A stretch of DNA of 58,314 nt from Methanocorpusculum sp. (GCA_029987115.1 DALTWK010000010.1:1-58314); one strand, 5' to 3'. Numbered from the stretch's first letter, positions 25,279-33,745 are shown. Notes: a model not told the origin generated them from the letters alone. Translations and numbers: made by a program.

Positions 25279-26244
25279 TTATTCTAAGGAAAGCGTGCCG
25301 ACGATTCTCAGTTTTCCGCCGTCAAGATAGTGAATTACAGCGGTGTCCCCCGGTTTAAAGACAATCGGCGTTTCCAGTTCGATGGTCAGAGTAGGGTTGT
25401 GCCAGTCAGCACCGTTGTCAACGCCGGTAATTCTGGCGGACAGGAACTGCATCCAGTGTCCGAGAGAAATAACCATCTGTTCCTTTATCTCTGCCGGCCA
25501 GTATTTGACGAGTTTTGCCTTGCAGGTCAGTTCTGTTTTGTGGATTACTTTCGGGTCGGTTGTCAGAACATAACCGCGGTCCAGATCATCTGCCTCAATA
25601 TCTTTCAATGCGCAGCCGACACGATCACCTGCAATGGCGGATTCGAAGTCGTCATCGTGCTTCTGGACAGAACGAATCTGGCAGGTCTTGGTTGTCGGTT
25701 CAACCCGCATCTTGTCGTGTTTTTTAATCCAACCGTCCGCAACACAACCGAGAATAACGGTTCCAACACCTTTCACATTAAAGTGATGGTCAACTGGAAC
25801 GGTTCCGACATAGCCGTCTTTTGGATCTTCCTCCGGGCGTTTTGCCGCTTTGGCAAGATAATCTGCAGTGAGTGTAATGAAATTCTCTTCTGTTATTGCA
25901 TAGGATTCAAGAACAGTTCCTTTAATGAGCGGAGCAATCTGTTCCGGCTGTATATAGTTCTTTAAGATGATTGTTCCTTCTTTAACCCCTGCACAGTCAA
26001 GCATGAGAATCCATTCTGCAAGCATCGGAGTAATATCCGAAATGACCACGATAGCTTCGTGAGCCATAGAAACAACGTAAAATAACGGAGCGAGCCGGTC
26101 AGGGTACCGTGTCGGTTCCAGGAAGGTAACCGTATCATGACCTTTTTTGAGATTATAGAATGTAATATCGGTACTGGTTCCTTTTTTGCCCAAATCACGG
26201 GCATATCCATTCGGAGCGAGTACTGCTACTGTTAAATTCGGCAT
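25279..26244 (-). CDS. SelB-like elongation factor paralogue without GTPase motifs
   Basis: A 321-residue protein from the chosen ATG. It resembles archaeal SelB/EF-Tu-like factors (SelBL group): a residual G-domain-like N-terminus (MPNLTVAVLAPNGYARDLGKKGT), then two beta-barrel domains like EF-Tu domains II and III (VDHHFNVKGVGTVILGCVADG, DKMRVEPTTKTCQIRSVQ). The P-loop GxxxxGK[ST] and the NKxD motif are missing, so it should not hydrolyse GTP in the usual way. An upstream start at 26265 would add seven residues; family members begin at MPNL. Selenocysteine use is not implied, since FwdB here has cysteine. The function of the group is unknown. Confidence 0.8.
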   Translation of the reverse strand: MPNLTVAVLAPNGYARDLGKKGTSTDITFYNLKKGHDTVTFLEPTRYPDRLAPLFYVVSMAHEAIVVISDITPMLAEWILMLDCAGVKEGTIILKNYIQPEQIAPLIKGTVLESYAITEENFITLTADYLAKAAKRPEEDPKDGYVGTVPVDHHFNVKGVGTVILGCVADGWIKKHDKMRVEPTTKTCQIRSVQKHDDDFESAIAGDRVGCALKDIEADDLDRGYVLTTDPKVIHKTELTCKAKLVKYWPAEIKEQMVISLGHWMQFLSARITGVDNGADWHNPTLTIELETPIVFKPGDTAVIHYLDGGKLRIVGTLSLE

Positions 26245-26314
26245 ATGAAGTACTATATTTGTCACTCGTCAAGATTAATATTTTAGCCATCTCTTTGGGG
26301 GAGGACCAAAAAGA

Positions 26315-26322
26315 TTTATGTA
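26315..26322 (+). promoter_or_regulatory. TATA box of the 60-residue protein gene
   Basis: TTTATGTA, preceded by the purine-rich AAAAAGA (possible BRE), is centred about 27 bases before the ATG at 26346. This is the distance from TATA centre to transcription start in archaea, so the message is probably leaderless. It decides against the upstream in-frame start at 26259. Confidence 0.6.
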
Positions 26323-26345
26323 CTTATCAAACACACATTATCCAT

Positions 26346-26528
26346 ATGAAGAACGTAAAGATGAGTGTAGATGGTGACATCTTAACCATTAAGGTAGATC
26401 TCACCCAGGATTTCGGTCCGTCCGCATCAGGAAAAACCATTATGATTGGCTCGACTCTCGGAAACAAGCAGGTTTCCCGCAAATTCCCAGATGTCCGTGT
26501 AGGTGTCAACGTCTACAAGAAAGCATAA
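26346..26528 (+). CDS. Small conserved protein, 60 residues
   Basis: This small soluble protein starts MKNVKMSVDGDILTIKVDL and has the core SASGKTIMIGSTLGN and the end VRVGVNVYKKA. Short proteins with this beta-rich pattern (a V-x-G-x-x-L-x-I start, then SGKT-I-x-I-x-S-T-x-G-N) occur in many archaea and bacteria as conserved hypotheticals of unknown function. The start was chosen from TATA spacing. A T-rich run (TCTTTTTTTAAAAAATTTTTC) right after the stop probably ends transcription. It is divergent from the SelB-like gene. Confidence 0.8.
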   Translation: MKNVKMSVDGDILTIKVDLTQDFGPSASGKTIMIGSTLGNKQVSRKFPDVRVGVNVYKKA

Positions 26529-26573
26529 TCTTTTTTTAAAAAATTTTTCTTATTCTTCTATTGGTAAATCATC

Positions 26574-27263
26574 ATGAGGCCGTATGTTATCATCAATGCC
26601 GCCATGAGTGCAGACGGAAAGATTTCCACTCCGCTCAGACGCCAGACAGCAATTTCCGGAACTGACGATTTTGCCCGTGTTCAGCGACTACGGGCTGACT
26701 GTGATGCTGTCCTTGTCGGAATCGGAACCATAAAATCCGATGACCCGTCACTTCGCATTAAAGACGAAAAACTGATTGAGGAACGCCTGAATCAGGGAAA
26801 AATGCCCGAACCGTTCAGGATTATTGTCGACTCAAAGGCGGAGTTCCCGCTTGACTCAGACATGTTTAAAAAAGGAGCAGGAGAGATTATCGTTGTTGTC
26901 TCAAAATCGGCTCCGGAAGAGCGTGTTGCAGAACTGAATGACTGGGCACTGGTTGTTCAATGCGGGGAAGACAAAGTCGATCTTGACGCCATGCTTGATG
27001 CACTCGGTGACATCGGCATTGAAAAACTGATGGTGGAAGGGGGTTCAACGATTCTCTGGTCGTTTATGAGCCAGCGTCTCTTTGACGAAATCCGCATCTA
27101 TGTCGGCGCACTGATAATCGGCGGTGCGACCTCACCGACCTTTGCAGACGGAGAAGGATTCACTAAACCGGAAGAATTCACCAGATTAACGCTGAAATCA
27201 GCCGAAAAGATTGATGACGGCATTCTCCTCACCTGGTTAAAAAAAAATAAATTAATCTTATAA
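26574..27263 (+). CDS. 2,5-diamino-6-(ribosylamino)-4(3H)-pyrimidinone 5'-phosphate reductase
   Basis: A 229-residue NADPH-dependent reductase of the RibD C-terminal/Rib7 fold, archaeal type, acting early in riboflavin and deazaflavin (F420) precursor synthesis. It reduces the ribosyl side chain of the pyrimidine intermediate to ribityl. Family marks are the start VIINAAMSADGKIS, RLRADCDAVLVGIGTIKSDDPSL, the cofactor loop LMVEGGSTILWSFM and IGGATSPTFADGEGF. The length is normal. It stands alone between T-rich stretches. Confidence 0.9.
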   Translation: MRPYVIINAAMSADGKISTPLRRQTAISGTDDFARVQRLRADCDAVLVGIGTIKSDDPSLRIKDEKLIEERLNQGKMPEPFRIIVDSKAEFPLDSDMFKKGAGEIIVVVSKSAPEERVAELNDWALVVQCGEDKVDLDAMLDALGDIGIEKLMVEGGSTILWSFMSQRLFDEIRIYVGALIIGGATSPTFADGEGFTKPEEFTRLTLKSAEKIDDGILLTWLKKNKLIL

Positions 27264-27326
27264 TACTTTTTTCAGCAACTTTTTGTACTATACAATACCC
27301 ATAATATAGACAGGTGTTTTTATTCG

Positions 27327-28736
27327 ATGGATACAAACAGTGTTCCCGCTGAAAAAACGGGAAAAAAGTTCCAGAATCCCCTCACAGAAGGACCGATTCT
27401 CAAGGGACTGCTGATAATCGCACTGCCGATTATCCTGAGCAATCTGCTTCAGAACGTCCTTGAACTGGTTGATATGTATTTCATCGGCCAATTAGGGGAT
27501 GACGCAATCGCTGCCGGAACTACCAGCGCATCAGTTATCATGGTTCTGATGGCTATCATGTTCGGTGTAAATACGGCAGGCGCCGCATTCATATCTCGTG
27601 CATATGGTTCCAAGAAATTTGACCGTATTAAAGTAATTATTTCTCATTTATTCTATGTCGGTATTCTCTTCGGTATTATTTTCGCAATCATCGGCATCTT
27701 CTTTACCGAACAGTTGTTCGTAATTATTGGAGCGGACCCTGCTGTCATAGCTGAAGGTGTCAAATTCCTGCGTCCGGCACTCATCGGATCGGTTGTCCTC
27801 ATTCTCCTGATGTTGCTGACAACGGTTTTCCAGAGTACGGGAGATTCCAAGACGCCAATGTTCGTGATGATTATTGTCAACATCATCAACATCGTTCTGA
27901 ACCCGTCGCTTATCCAGGGTCTGTGGATTTTTGAACCGATGGGAATCGCCGGATCGGCATATGCATCTCTTATATCCCGCGGAATCGGTCTTGTTCTCCT
28001 GATTCTTGCCATGTACCTGCTCCCGTCCAAACGCGACGGTCCGCTGAAGTTCCCGAAGAAGCTGACCTTTGAGCCGCGTCTTCTGCGCGACATCATCTTT
28101 GTCGGCATTCCATCCGCAATTCAGAGCGGTATCAGAGCAGGTGCATTCCTCGGAATGACTGTTGTCATTACCACCTTCGGTACTGCGGCAATGGCAGCTT
28201 ACGGAATCTGCGGACGTCTGGATATGCTCGGCTACATGCTTGTTATGGGTCTCTGTACCGGAGTAGCAGTTATGGTCGGTCAAAACCTCGGATTCAACAA
28301 ACCTGACCGGGCAAAGAAAGTGGCAAAATACGCAATAATTATCAACGCCAGTTTCATGTTCGTCGTAGGAATCCTCTACCTGATCTTTGCAAAGAACCTG
28401 CTTGAACTCTTCGGTGCAACTGCAGATTCACTTGCGGCAGGAACGCTCTTCATGCAGATTGTTCCGTTCTCCTACTTCATCATAGCAGCTGCAATGACCA
28501 TGGGATTTGCAATGAATGGTGCAGGAAAGACCATGCCGGGAATGATTGCTGCCCTTGTTGGTCAGCTGATTTTCCAGGTTGGACTTTCGGCACTCTTCAC
28601 CTATCTCGGATTCCCGCTTCAGGCAGTCTGGTTCTGTATCTTTGCCAGCGGATTTGTGGTGTTCGGCGTAGATTTATTCTTCTTCCTCCGGGGAAGCTGG
28701 CTCAAGAAGAAACTCGACCTGGGCGGAGAAGCCTAA
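27327..28736 (+). CDS. MATE family multidrug/sodium antiporter
   Basis: This 469-residue membrane protein has about twelve helices in two homologous halves. The first helix region GLLIIALPIILSNLLQNVLELVDMYFIGQLGDDAIAAG is diagnostic of the MATE family (DinF/NorM type). It would export cationic compounds or metabolites with sodium or proton exchange. AGGTG precedes the ATG by about eleven bases. Substrate cannot be predicted. It stands alone between the reductase and the acyltransferase. Confidence 0.92.
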   Translation: MDTNSVPAEKTGKKFQNPLTEGPILKGLLIIALPIILSNLLQNVLELVDMYFIGQLGDDAIAAGTTSASVIMVLMAIMFGVNTAGAAFISRAYGSKKFDRIKVIISHLFYVGILFGIIFAIIGIFFTEQLFVIIGADPAVIAEGVKFLRPALIGSVVLILLMLLTTVFQSTGDSKTPMFVMIIVNIINIVLNPSLIQGLWIFEPMGIAGSAYASLISRGIGLVLLILAMYLLPSKRDGPLKFPKKLTFEPRLLRDIIFVGIPSAIQSGIRAGAFLGMTVVITTFGTAAMAAYGICGRLDMLGYMLVMGLCTGVAVMVGQNLGFNKPDRAKKVAKYAIIINASFMFVVGILYLIFAKNLLELFGATADSLAAGTLFMQIVPFSYFIIAAAMTMGFAMNGAGKTMPGMIAALVGQLIFQVGLSALFTYLGFPLQAVWFCIFASGFVVFGVDLFFFLRGSWLKKKLDLGGEA

Positions 28737-28840
28737 CATCATTTTTTTATCAGAATATTCTCATTTCCCATTCAGGGAAAACCTACTAATCTCTTTTCAA
28801 ATAGCACACTTTAAGACTGTAACGCACTAATGGTTATAGA

Positions 28841-30055
28841 ATGGTATCCAAAGGTCGTCTGCTCTGGTTCCGTATAATGTACCAGATTTTTGTAATTGTT
28901 GTCTGGCCGTTTGTCCGGTTCAAGCTTCATTATACCTACGACAAAGTCCGGTCAAAGAATCAGCCGTATGTTGCATTTTCCAACCACACTACATTGTGGG
29001 ATTATCTTCTGGTCGGCGTTCCTCTCCGCCGTCAGATGCATTTTGTTGCAGGTGAACATCTGTTCAGAAACAAATACCTCCGCGGTTTCGTCACCGCACT
29101 CGCAGGCATTATCATCAGAAAGAAGGGAGCACCGGCTGACGATATGATTGCTGAGATGAAAGAGGTTCTCAAATCCGGCGGAAATGTCTGGATGAGTCCG
29201 GAAGGAACACGTTCCATCAACGGCGAATCCGCATTCATTTCACCGGCAACCGGAAAACTGGTGAAAGAATGTGCAGAACTCGGAGCAGGTCTTGTTACCT
29301 ACCGTATTCACGGAGGTTACCTCCGCCGCCCACGCTGGGGAAAACACCCGAGAAAGGGAAAGATGTGGGGAGAAGCAGTCGGCGACTATTCTGCTGAAGA
29401 ACTGAAAAAGATGTCCGTGGATGAAATCAATACAATCATCAACCGCGACATGTATGTCAATACCTTCGAGGATCAGAAGAAAGACCCGACACCGTACAAA
29501 GGTAAGCAGCTTGCTGAAGATCTTGAGACCACACTGTATGTCTGCCCGAAATGTCATGCAATGGGAAAACTTCACAGCAAGGAGGATATCCTTTCCTGTG
29601 AATGCGGATATGCAGTTCGCTTCACCGAAGCAGGTCTCTTTGAATCCGCCTGCGAAGAACCGGTAATTATCGATAATATTGCAACCTGGGACCACTGGCA
29701 GCGTGATTATCTGAAGGCAAAACTCCCTGAATTCCTTGCCTATCCGGATGACAAACCGGTTGAAAGCGATACGCGTCAGATTTTAAAGAAGATTGGAGCG
29801 TTAAAGTCGGTTGATATTATCGGCCGGGGAACATTCAGTATCTACAAAGACCGCCTGGAATTCGTTGATGACGGAACAGGAGAAAAGCATGTCTTCTACT
29901 TCAAAGATCTGGCAGGATTTGCGTTCTCTCTGCAGATGAAGATTCTCTTCTCCTTAAAAGACGGAACCTACTATGAAGTCGACTCGGAAATTCCGCGTTC
30001 TGCATTCAAATATATGGTTCTTTACCGCTTCCTTATCGGTAAGGAATACTACTAA
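28841..30055 (+). CDS. PlsC-like acyltransferase with internal zinc ribbon
   Basis: A 404-residue protein with an N-terminal lysophospholipid-acyltransferase domain. Block I is NHTTLWD, giving the H49-x4-D54 catalytic pair; block III is PEGTRS (120-125). A zinc ribbon follows (C235-x2-C238, C253-x-C255), then a C-terminal domain of about 150 residues. In bacteria the enzyme acylates lysophosphatidic acid. Archaea have ether lipids, so the natural acyl acceptor here is unclear. The catalytic motifs are intact, so an active acyltransferase is expected. A hydrophobic helix near residues 8-25 may anchor it. Transfer from bacteria is likely (inference). Confidence 0.87.
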   Translation: MVSKGRLLWFRIMYQIFVIVVWPFVRFKLHYTYDKVRSKNQPYVAFSNHTTLWDYLLVGVPLRRQMHFVAGEHLFRNKYLRGFVTALAGIIIRKKGAPADDMIAEMKEVLKSGGNVWMSPEGTRSINGESAFISPATGKLVKECAELGAGLVTYRIHGGYLRRPRWGKHPRKGKMWGEAVGDYSAEELKKMSVDEINTIINRDMYVNTFEDQKKDPTPYKGKQLAEDLETTLYVCPKCHAMGKLHSKEDILSCECGYAVRFTEAGLFESACEEPVIIDNIATWDHWQRDYLKAKLPEFLAYPDDKPVESDTRQILKKIGALKSVDIIGRGTFSIYKDRLEFVDDGTGEKHVFYFKDLAGFAFSLQMKILFSLKDGTYYEVDSEIPRSAFKYMVLYRFLIGKEYY

Positions 30056-30106
30056 TCTCTTTTTGTAATAGAACACTTATAATCTCGAAAAACGAAATTT
30101 TAGGGC

Positions 30107-30619
30107 ATGAGAAAAGTTCTTGTAGCTCTTGCAGTCGCCCTGGTCGCTCTTCTTATGGTATGCGCAGGGTGCACCGGTTCCGACGGTACCGCAAAAACCG
30201 GCGACAGTGTCAGTGTCTACTACACCCTTTCCGTGAACGGAGAGGAGATTCAGTCCAATGTTGATGCTACGCCATTAACGTTTACGCTCGGAGCAGGAGA
30301 AGTCGTCAAAGGATTCGATTCCGCCGTACTTGGAATGGCAGTCGGACAAACCAAAACCGTTACCATCCCGCCGGAACTCGGGTACGGAAATCTGACGCTT
30401 GATAATCAGGTCTCAATGTCCTTATCCAAAACGGAAACCGACCTCGGTAAAACCGTGAAAGAAGGGGACGGATTTACCGTGTATGTATCCGGCATGCAGT
30501 ACCTGGCTAATGTTCTTTCCATTGACCGGAGCAAAGATACAGTCCTTGTTGCATTAAACCATTATCTTGCAGGAAAGACGCTCGTCTTTGAAATAACACT
30601 TTTCTCAATTAACGCCTGA
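30107..30619 (+). CDS. FKBP-type peptidyl-prolyl isomerase, lipoprotein
   Basis: A 170-residue secreted folding helper. The N-terminus is a signal with lipobox MVCAGC. The rest is an FKBP domain of the SlyD-like type: GDSVSVYYTLSVNGEEIQSN, then FTLGAGEVVKGFDSAVLGMAVGQTKTVTIPPELGYGN. The final LNHYLAGKTLVFEITL closes the domain. It probably isomerises prolines of exported proteins outside the membrane. It is followed 11 bases later by a second, cytosolic FKBP, so an inside/outside pair arose by duplication. Confidence 0.9.
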   Translation: MRKVLVALAVALVALLMVCAGCTGSDGTAKTGDSVSVYYTLSVNGEEIQSNVDATPLTFTLGAGEVVKGFDSAVLGMAVGQTKTVTIPPELGYGNLTLDNQVSMSLSKTETDLGKTVKEGDGFTVYVSGMQYLANVLSIDRSKDTVLVALNHYLAGKTLVFEITLFSINA

Positions 30620-30630
30620 GGGAAACCATC

Positions 30631-31059
30631 ATGCCAGCAGTAACAGGAAATACCGTTAAAGTACACTACACAGGAAAACTGACCAACGGAGAACAGTTCG
30701 ATTCGTCTGAAGGAAAAGACCCGCTTGAATTCAAACTTGGTTCCGGCATGGTTGTTCCCGGATTCGACAAAGCAGTTCTCGGAATGGAAATCGGCGAAAC
30801 AAAGACCGTTACCATTCCCTGCCAGGAAGCATACGGAGAACATACCGACGATATGACGGTCGATATTCCAAGAACAGAATTCCCCGCCGACTTCACCGCA
30901 AACCCGGGAGAACAGCTCTTAATCACCTTAGGAGACGGAAATCAGATTCCGGTCACCATCACCAAGATAGATGACGAGATTGTCCGCCTTGATGCAAACC
31001 ACAAACTTGCCGGAAAAGATCTGGTCTTCACCATCGCCCTTGTCGAGATTGTTTCATGA
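30631..31059 (+). CDS. FKBP-type peptidyl-prolyl isomerase, cytosolic
   Basis: A 142-residue SlyD-like FKBP without signal peptide. It starts MPAVTGNTVKVHYTGKLTNG and has LGSGMVVPGFDKAVLGMEIGETKTVTIPCQEAYGEH, with the insert-in-flap region in the middle and DANHKLAGKDLVFTIAL at the end. It is a paralogue of the lipoprotein just upstream. Its stop overlaps the MoaD-like gene start by four bases. It helps fold proline-containing or metal proteins in the cytosol. Confidence 0.9.
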   Translation: MPAVTGNTVKVHYTGKLTNGEQFDSSEGKDPLEFKLGSGMVVPGFDKAVLGMEIGETKTVTIPCQEAYGEHTDDMTVDIPRTEFPADFTANPGEQLLITLGDGNQIPVTITKIDDEIVRLDANHKLAGKDLVFTIALVEIVS

Positions 31060-31334
31060 TAACCGTAACCATTCACGCATTTGCAAAATACCGTGACTTA
31101 TTCGGTGAAGAAACGAAAGTCGAAGTTCCTGAAGGGGCAACCATATATGATGCCCTCATTATTTTTGCCGGTATGCGACAGAAAGCACAGACGGAACTCT
31201 TTGAAGGTGCTACGCTGAAAAACCAGGCAGTTCTCATGTACAACCACGAACGCATTGATACTGATGATGCTAATACCATCACTTTGGAAGACGGCGACGA
31301 GGTTGTTCTTTATCCACCGGTTTCCGGCGGATAA
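31056..31334 (+). CDS. MoaD/ThiS-like ubiquitin-fold protein
   Basis: This 92-residue beta-grasp protein ends in the C-terminal di-glycine (YPPVSGG) that is adenylated and thiocarboxylated in MoaD/ThiS/SAMP proteins. The core is VTIHAFAKYRDLFGEETKVEVPEGATIYDAL, and DGDEVVLYPPVSGG closes it. It may provide sulfur for molybdopterin or act as a ubiquitin-like modifier. An fdhD gene lies close downstream, which favours a molybdopterin link. It overlaps the FKBP gene by four bases. Confidence 0.87.
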   Translation: MITVTIHAFAKYRDLFGEETKVEVPEGATIYDALIIFAGMRQKAQTELFEGATLKNQAVLMYNHERIDTDDANTITLEDGDEVVLYPPVSGG

Positions 31335-31388
31335 CTTTTTTTCTCCTAAGTATTCTATACTTGCAGAGAGCAATAATACTTAGAAAGG

Positions 31389-32105
31389 ATGCGCTATCAC
31401 TATACGAAACACAGCCTCACCGTCCGCGGTGAATTCCGATGCCTGACGCTCGGCGGTTCTGTGCAGAGCACCGCGGTGTTTGAGCTTTCCTTAAACGATA
31501 TCCGCAATCTCTGCATCCTCCAGTACGACTATATCACCGTCTTTGCCGCAATGGATCAGCCCGATACCATAACCCTGGTAATCACGTCCGATGAAGGGCT
31601 TTCCGATGAAGCTCTGGAAGAAGCGGCAAAAACAGCAGAACGTGCGCTCGGTTCTGCAAATCTGACGGCACTGATAACAATAGCTTCAGAAGGGGAAGTG
31701 AAGCATACCGCGGCAGGAGAAGATACGGAAACCGGAAGCCGGATATGTTCAGGAATTGTGAAAAGCAGGGAAGTGGCGGCAAAAGAAAAGGATGTGAACC
31801 GCCCGTCCTACTTCATCTACTCCCGCTATGAAAATACCGGATGGTTTGAATGGAAAAAAGAAGGATGTCCCTACTACCCCTGTCACGGAATTGACGGCCA
31901 GGTCTGCGATTTTTGCTACTGTCCATTCTACCCGTGTGAAGACGAATCCTGCGGTGAATGGCTTGCGAGTACGACAAGCAGAACAGGCAGGCTCTGGGCA
32001 TGTTCCAACTGCCTTATGAATCATGATCCGAAACGTGCGGCGTACCTGAAACAACACCCGGACTGTACCTTCGAGGAATTTAAACATGCACCAGGAATCT
32101 ATTAA
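31389..32105 (+). CDS. CbiZ-like remnant fused to Cys-rich small domain
   Basis: A 238-residue protein. The C-terminal about 75 residues form the cysteine-rich small domain: CPYYPCHG, then VCDFCYCPFYPCEDESCG and WACSNCLMNHDPKRAAYL, with about ten cysteines that likely bind metal. The N-terminal part (YHYTKHSLTVRGEFRCLTLGG, later EAAKTAERALG and HTAAGEDTETGSRICSGIVKS) faintly resembles adenosylcobinamide amidohydrolase CbiZ, but looks shortened. In methanogens this Cys-rich domain is often joined to CbiZ, so a corrinoid-related ancestry is an inference. It overlaps fdhD by 20 bases. Confidence 0.72.
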   Translation: MRYHYTKHSLTVRGEFRCLTLGGSVQSTAVFELSLNDIRNLCILQYDYITVFAAMDQPDTITLVITSDEGLSDEALEEAAKTAERALGSANLTALITIASEGEVKHTAAGEDTETGSRICSGIVKSREVAAKEKDVNRPSYFIYSRYENTGWFEWKKEGCPYYPCHGIDGQVCDFCYCPFYPCEDESCGEWLASTTSRTGRLWACSNCLMNHDPKRAAYLKQHPDCTFEEFKHAPGIY

Positions 32106-32826
32106 GACGGTAGCTGCTGTCCGGTACCGTGACGGAACGGTTGAACAGATTGAAGATCAGATTATCGTTGAAGATACCTTCAATCTGTACCTGAACGGCA
32201 CAAAATATCTGTCACTGGTCGCAAGCCGTGATTCACTGGAAGAACTCGGGGCGGGATTTTTCATTGCAGCAGGGATTGCAAAACGCATCCGTGACGTAAA
32301 GACCGAAGGACAGGATATCTTCGTCACAGCAGAAGAAATAACGAAGAAGAATTCCGCACTGGAATCTGCAGGAGGAATCGATACCGGCATTCCAGATGTT
32401 TCCGTTTCCGGCACGGTTACGGTAACGCCGGAAGAAATCTTCACCATCCGTGCTTCCCTGAACTCTGAAGTCTGGGAAAAAACAGGAGGACTGCACTGCA
32501 CCGCTCTCTATCATAAAGGAAAGGTAGCCGGACTCTTCTCTGATATCGGCAGACACAACACCGTAGACAAAGCGGTTGGTTTCATGGTTCTTCACAACTT
32601 CGACCCGTCTGAATGCATCATTGGCTGTACCGGAAGACAGCCGAAAGGAATGGTTGCAAAAGCGGCAAACGCAGGGATTCCTATTGTCATATCCCGTGCC
32701 GCCGCAACAACTGCAGGAATTGAAACCGCAGAAAATACCGGCGTGACCCTCGTCTGTTTTACCCGTGACCGGTGGTTTACGGTATATACTCACCCGGAAC
32801 GTATTTCGGGCATCGTATATCCATAG
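32086..32826 (+). CDS. fdhD: FdhD-family sulfurtransferase homologue lacking the Cys pair
   Basis: A 246-residue member of the FdhD family, which carries sulfur from cysteine desulfurase to the molybdenum cofactor of formate dehydrogenase. Recognisable blocks are SRDSLEELGAGFFIAAGIA, EKTGGLHCTALYHKGK, DIGRHNTVDKAVG and the C-terminal CTGRQPKGMVAKAANAGIPIVISRAAATTAGIETA. The sulfur-relay Cys-x2-Cys of E. coli FdhD is absent: the aligned stretch reads ALESAGGIDTGIP. Only C138, two cysteines in SECIIGC and one near the end remain. No formate dehydrogenase gene lies in the window; FwdB is the only such enzyme seen. Confidence 0.87.
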   Translation: MHQESIKTVAAVRYRDGTVEQIEDQIIVEDTFNLYLNGTKYLSLVASRDSLEELGAGFFIAAGIAKRIRDVKTEGQDIFVTAEEITKKNSALESAGGIDTGIPDVSVSGTVTVTPEEIFTIRASLNSEVWEKTGGLHCTALYHKGKVAGLFSDIGRHNTVDKAVGFMVLHNFDPSECIIGCTGRQPKGMVAKAANAGIPIVISRAAATTAGIETAENTGVTLVCFTRDRWFTVYTHPERISGIVYP

Positions 32827-32860
32827 AATTACTATCATTGAAAACATACATACTAAAAAC

Positions 32861-33745
32861 ATGGCTGTCGGAGATCTTTACCGCATAGAATACCGGGAAC
32901 AGAATCGAATCAAAAAATACTATCTGATTCGTGAAATCTGTACAGACAACCGGAAATTCACGGCATCACACCTGATTACTGCAGGAACACCTCCGACAAA
33001 AACAGAATCCAACAGATGTGCCTCACTTTACGGCTCTGATCTGGAACTCAAGTGTGTTGCAAAAGCAGCAAAATTCCGGGTTGAGCGGTTCATCTATGAC
33101 CAGTACGATGACACTGATGCGGCCTATGAAATCGAACAGAACCGTCTGCTTCAGGAACGGAAAGCCGAACTGTCCGGAACGCCGTCCTCAGCCGAATATA
33201 TCTCTACCTGCCACGGTGTTTCCTTATCACCAGACGAGGTGAAAAAACTCTTTTCCACCGGTGCTATTCCCCGGGGAATGACCCTTGATGAGGTGAATAT
33301 TGTACAGAATCTCAACAATGCTGTCAAATCCCGCAAACGAAAACCACTTTCCACGGCAAGCCTTTACAAACTTCATTCCGAACTCTCCCGGAATCTCGAT
33401 GTAGCGCCGCTTTCCCCGGACTATGAACCGAAGATAACGCAACTCCTGCAGAAATTCTATGAGCAGATAAAAGAACGGTATTACCCGTTTGAACAGTGTC
33501 TTCTGCTGTATCTAACGTTACAGGAACTGCTTCCGGAGGAACAGCGGTTTGTTGATGAAGTATATGCCCGTATGCTGGAAAATTACGGATACCGCATTCT
33601 TCCCTCTCAGGCACGCTCCTGGGAAGAAACCGTCTCCTTCGTCCGGGAAGAAAATCCGCTTCTGCAGTTTGACGTGCGTCATCTGAATGAAATTAAATTC
33701 AAGGTGAAAACCGGCGGAAAACAGAAACATCTTGATTTCTTCTAA
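32861..33745 (+). CDS. Degenerate Fic-like protein
   Basis: A 294-residue soluble protein whose family I recognise only weakly. Residues about 108-175 (TPSSAEYISTCHGVSLSPDEVKKLF, IPRGMTLDEVNIVQNLNNAV, then LYKLHSELSRNL) follow the pattern of the N-terminal half of Fic AMP-transferases. Where the catalytic loop HPFxxGNGR should be, it reads LPEEQRFVDEVYARML before YGYRI. The catalytic histidine is therefore lost and the protein would be a pseudoenzyme. An upstream in-frame start at 32765 lies inside fdhD, so ATG 32861 is preferred. The N-terminal 80 residues are unique. Other origins are possible. Confidence 0.6.
   Translation: MAVGDLYRIEYREQNRIKKYYLIREICTDNRKFTASHLITAGTPPTKTESNRCASLYGSDLELKCVAKAAKFRVERFIYDQYDDTDAAYEIEQNRLLQERKAELSGTPSSAEYISTCHGVSLSPDEVKKLFSTGAIPRGMTLDEVNIVQNLNNAVKSRKRKPLSTASLYKLHSELSRNLDVAPLSPDYEPKITQLLQKFYEQIKERYYPFEQCLLLYLTLQELLPEEQRFVDEVYARMLENYGYRILPSQARSWEETVSFVREENPLLQFDVRHLNEIKFKVKTGGKQKHLDFF

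Noticed and set aside
25330..25965. 211-codon plus-strand frame opposite the SelB-like gene
   Set aside because: The opposite strand encodes a recognisable protein over the same stretch; this one matches nothing.
27648..28283. 211-codon minus-strand frame opposite the MATE gene
   Set aside because: The product is a His/Asn/Asp/Glu-rich odd composition typical of antisense readings of membrane proteins.
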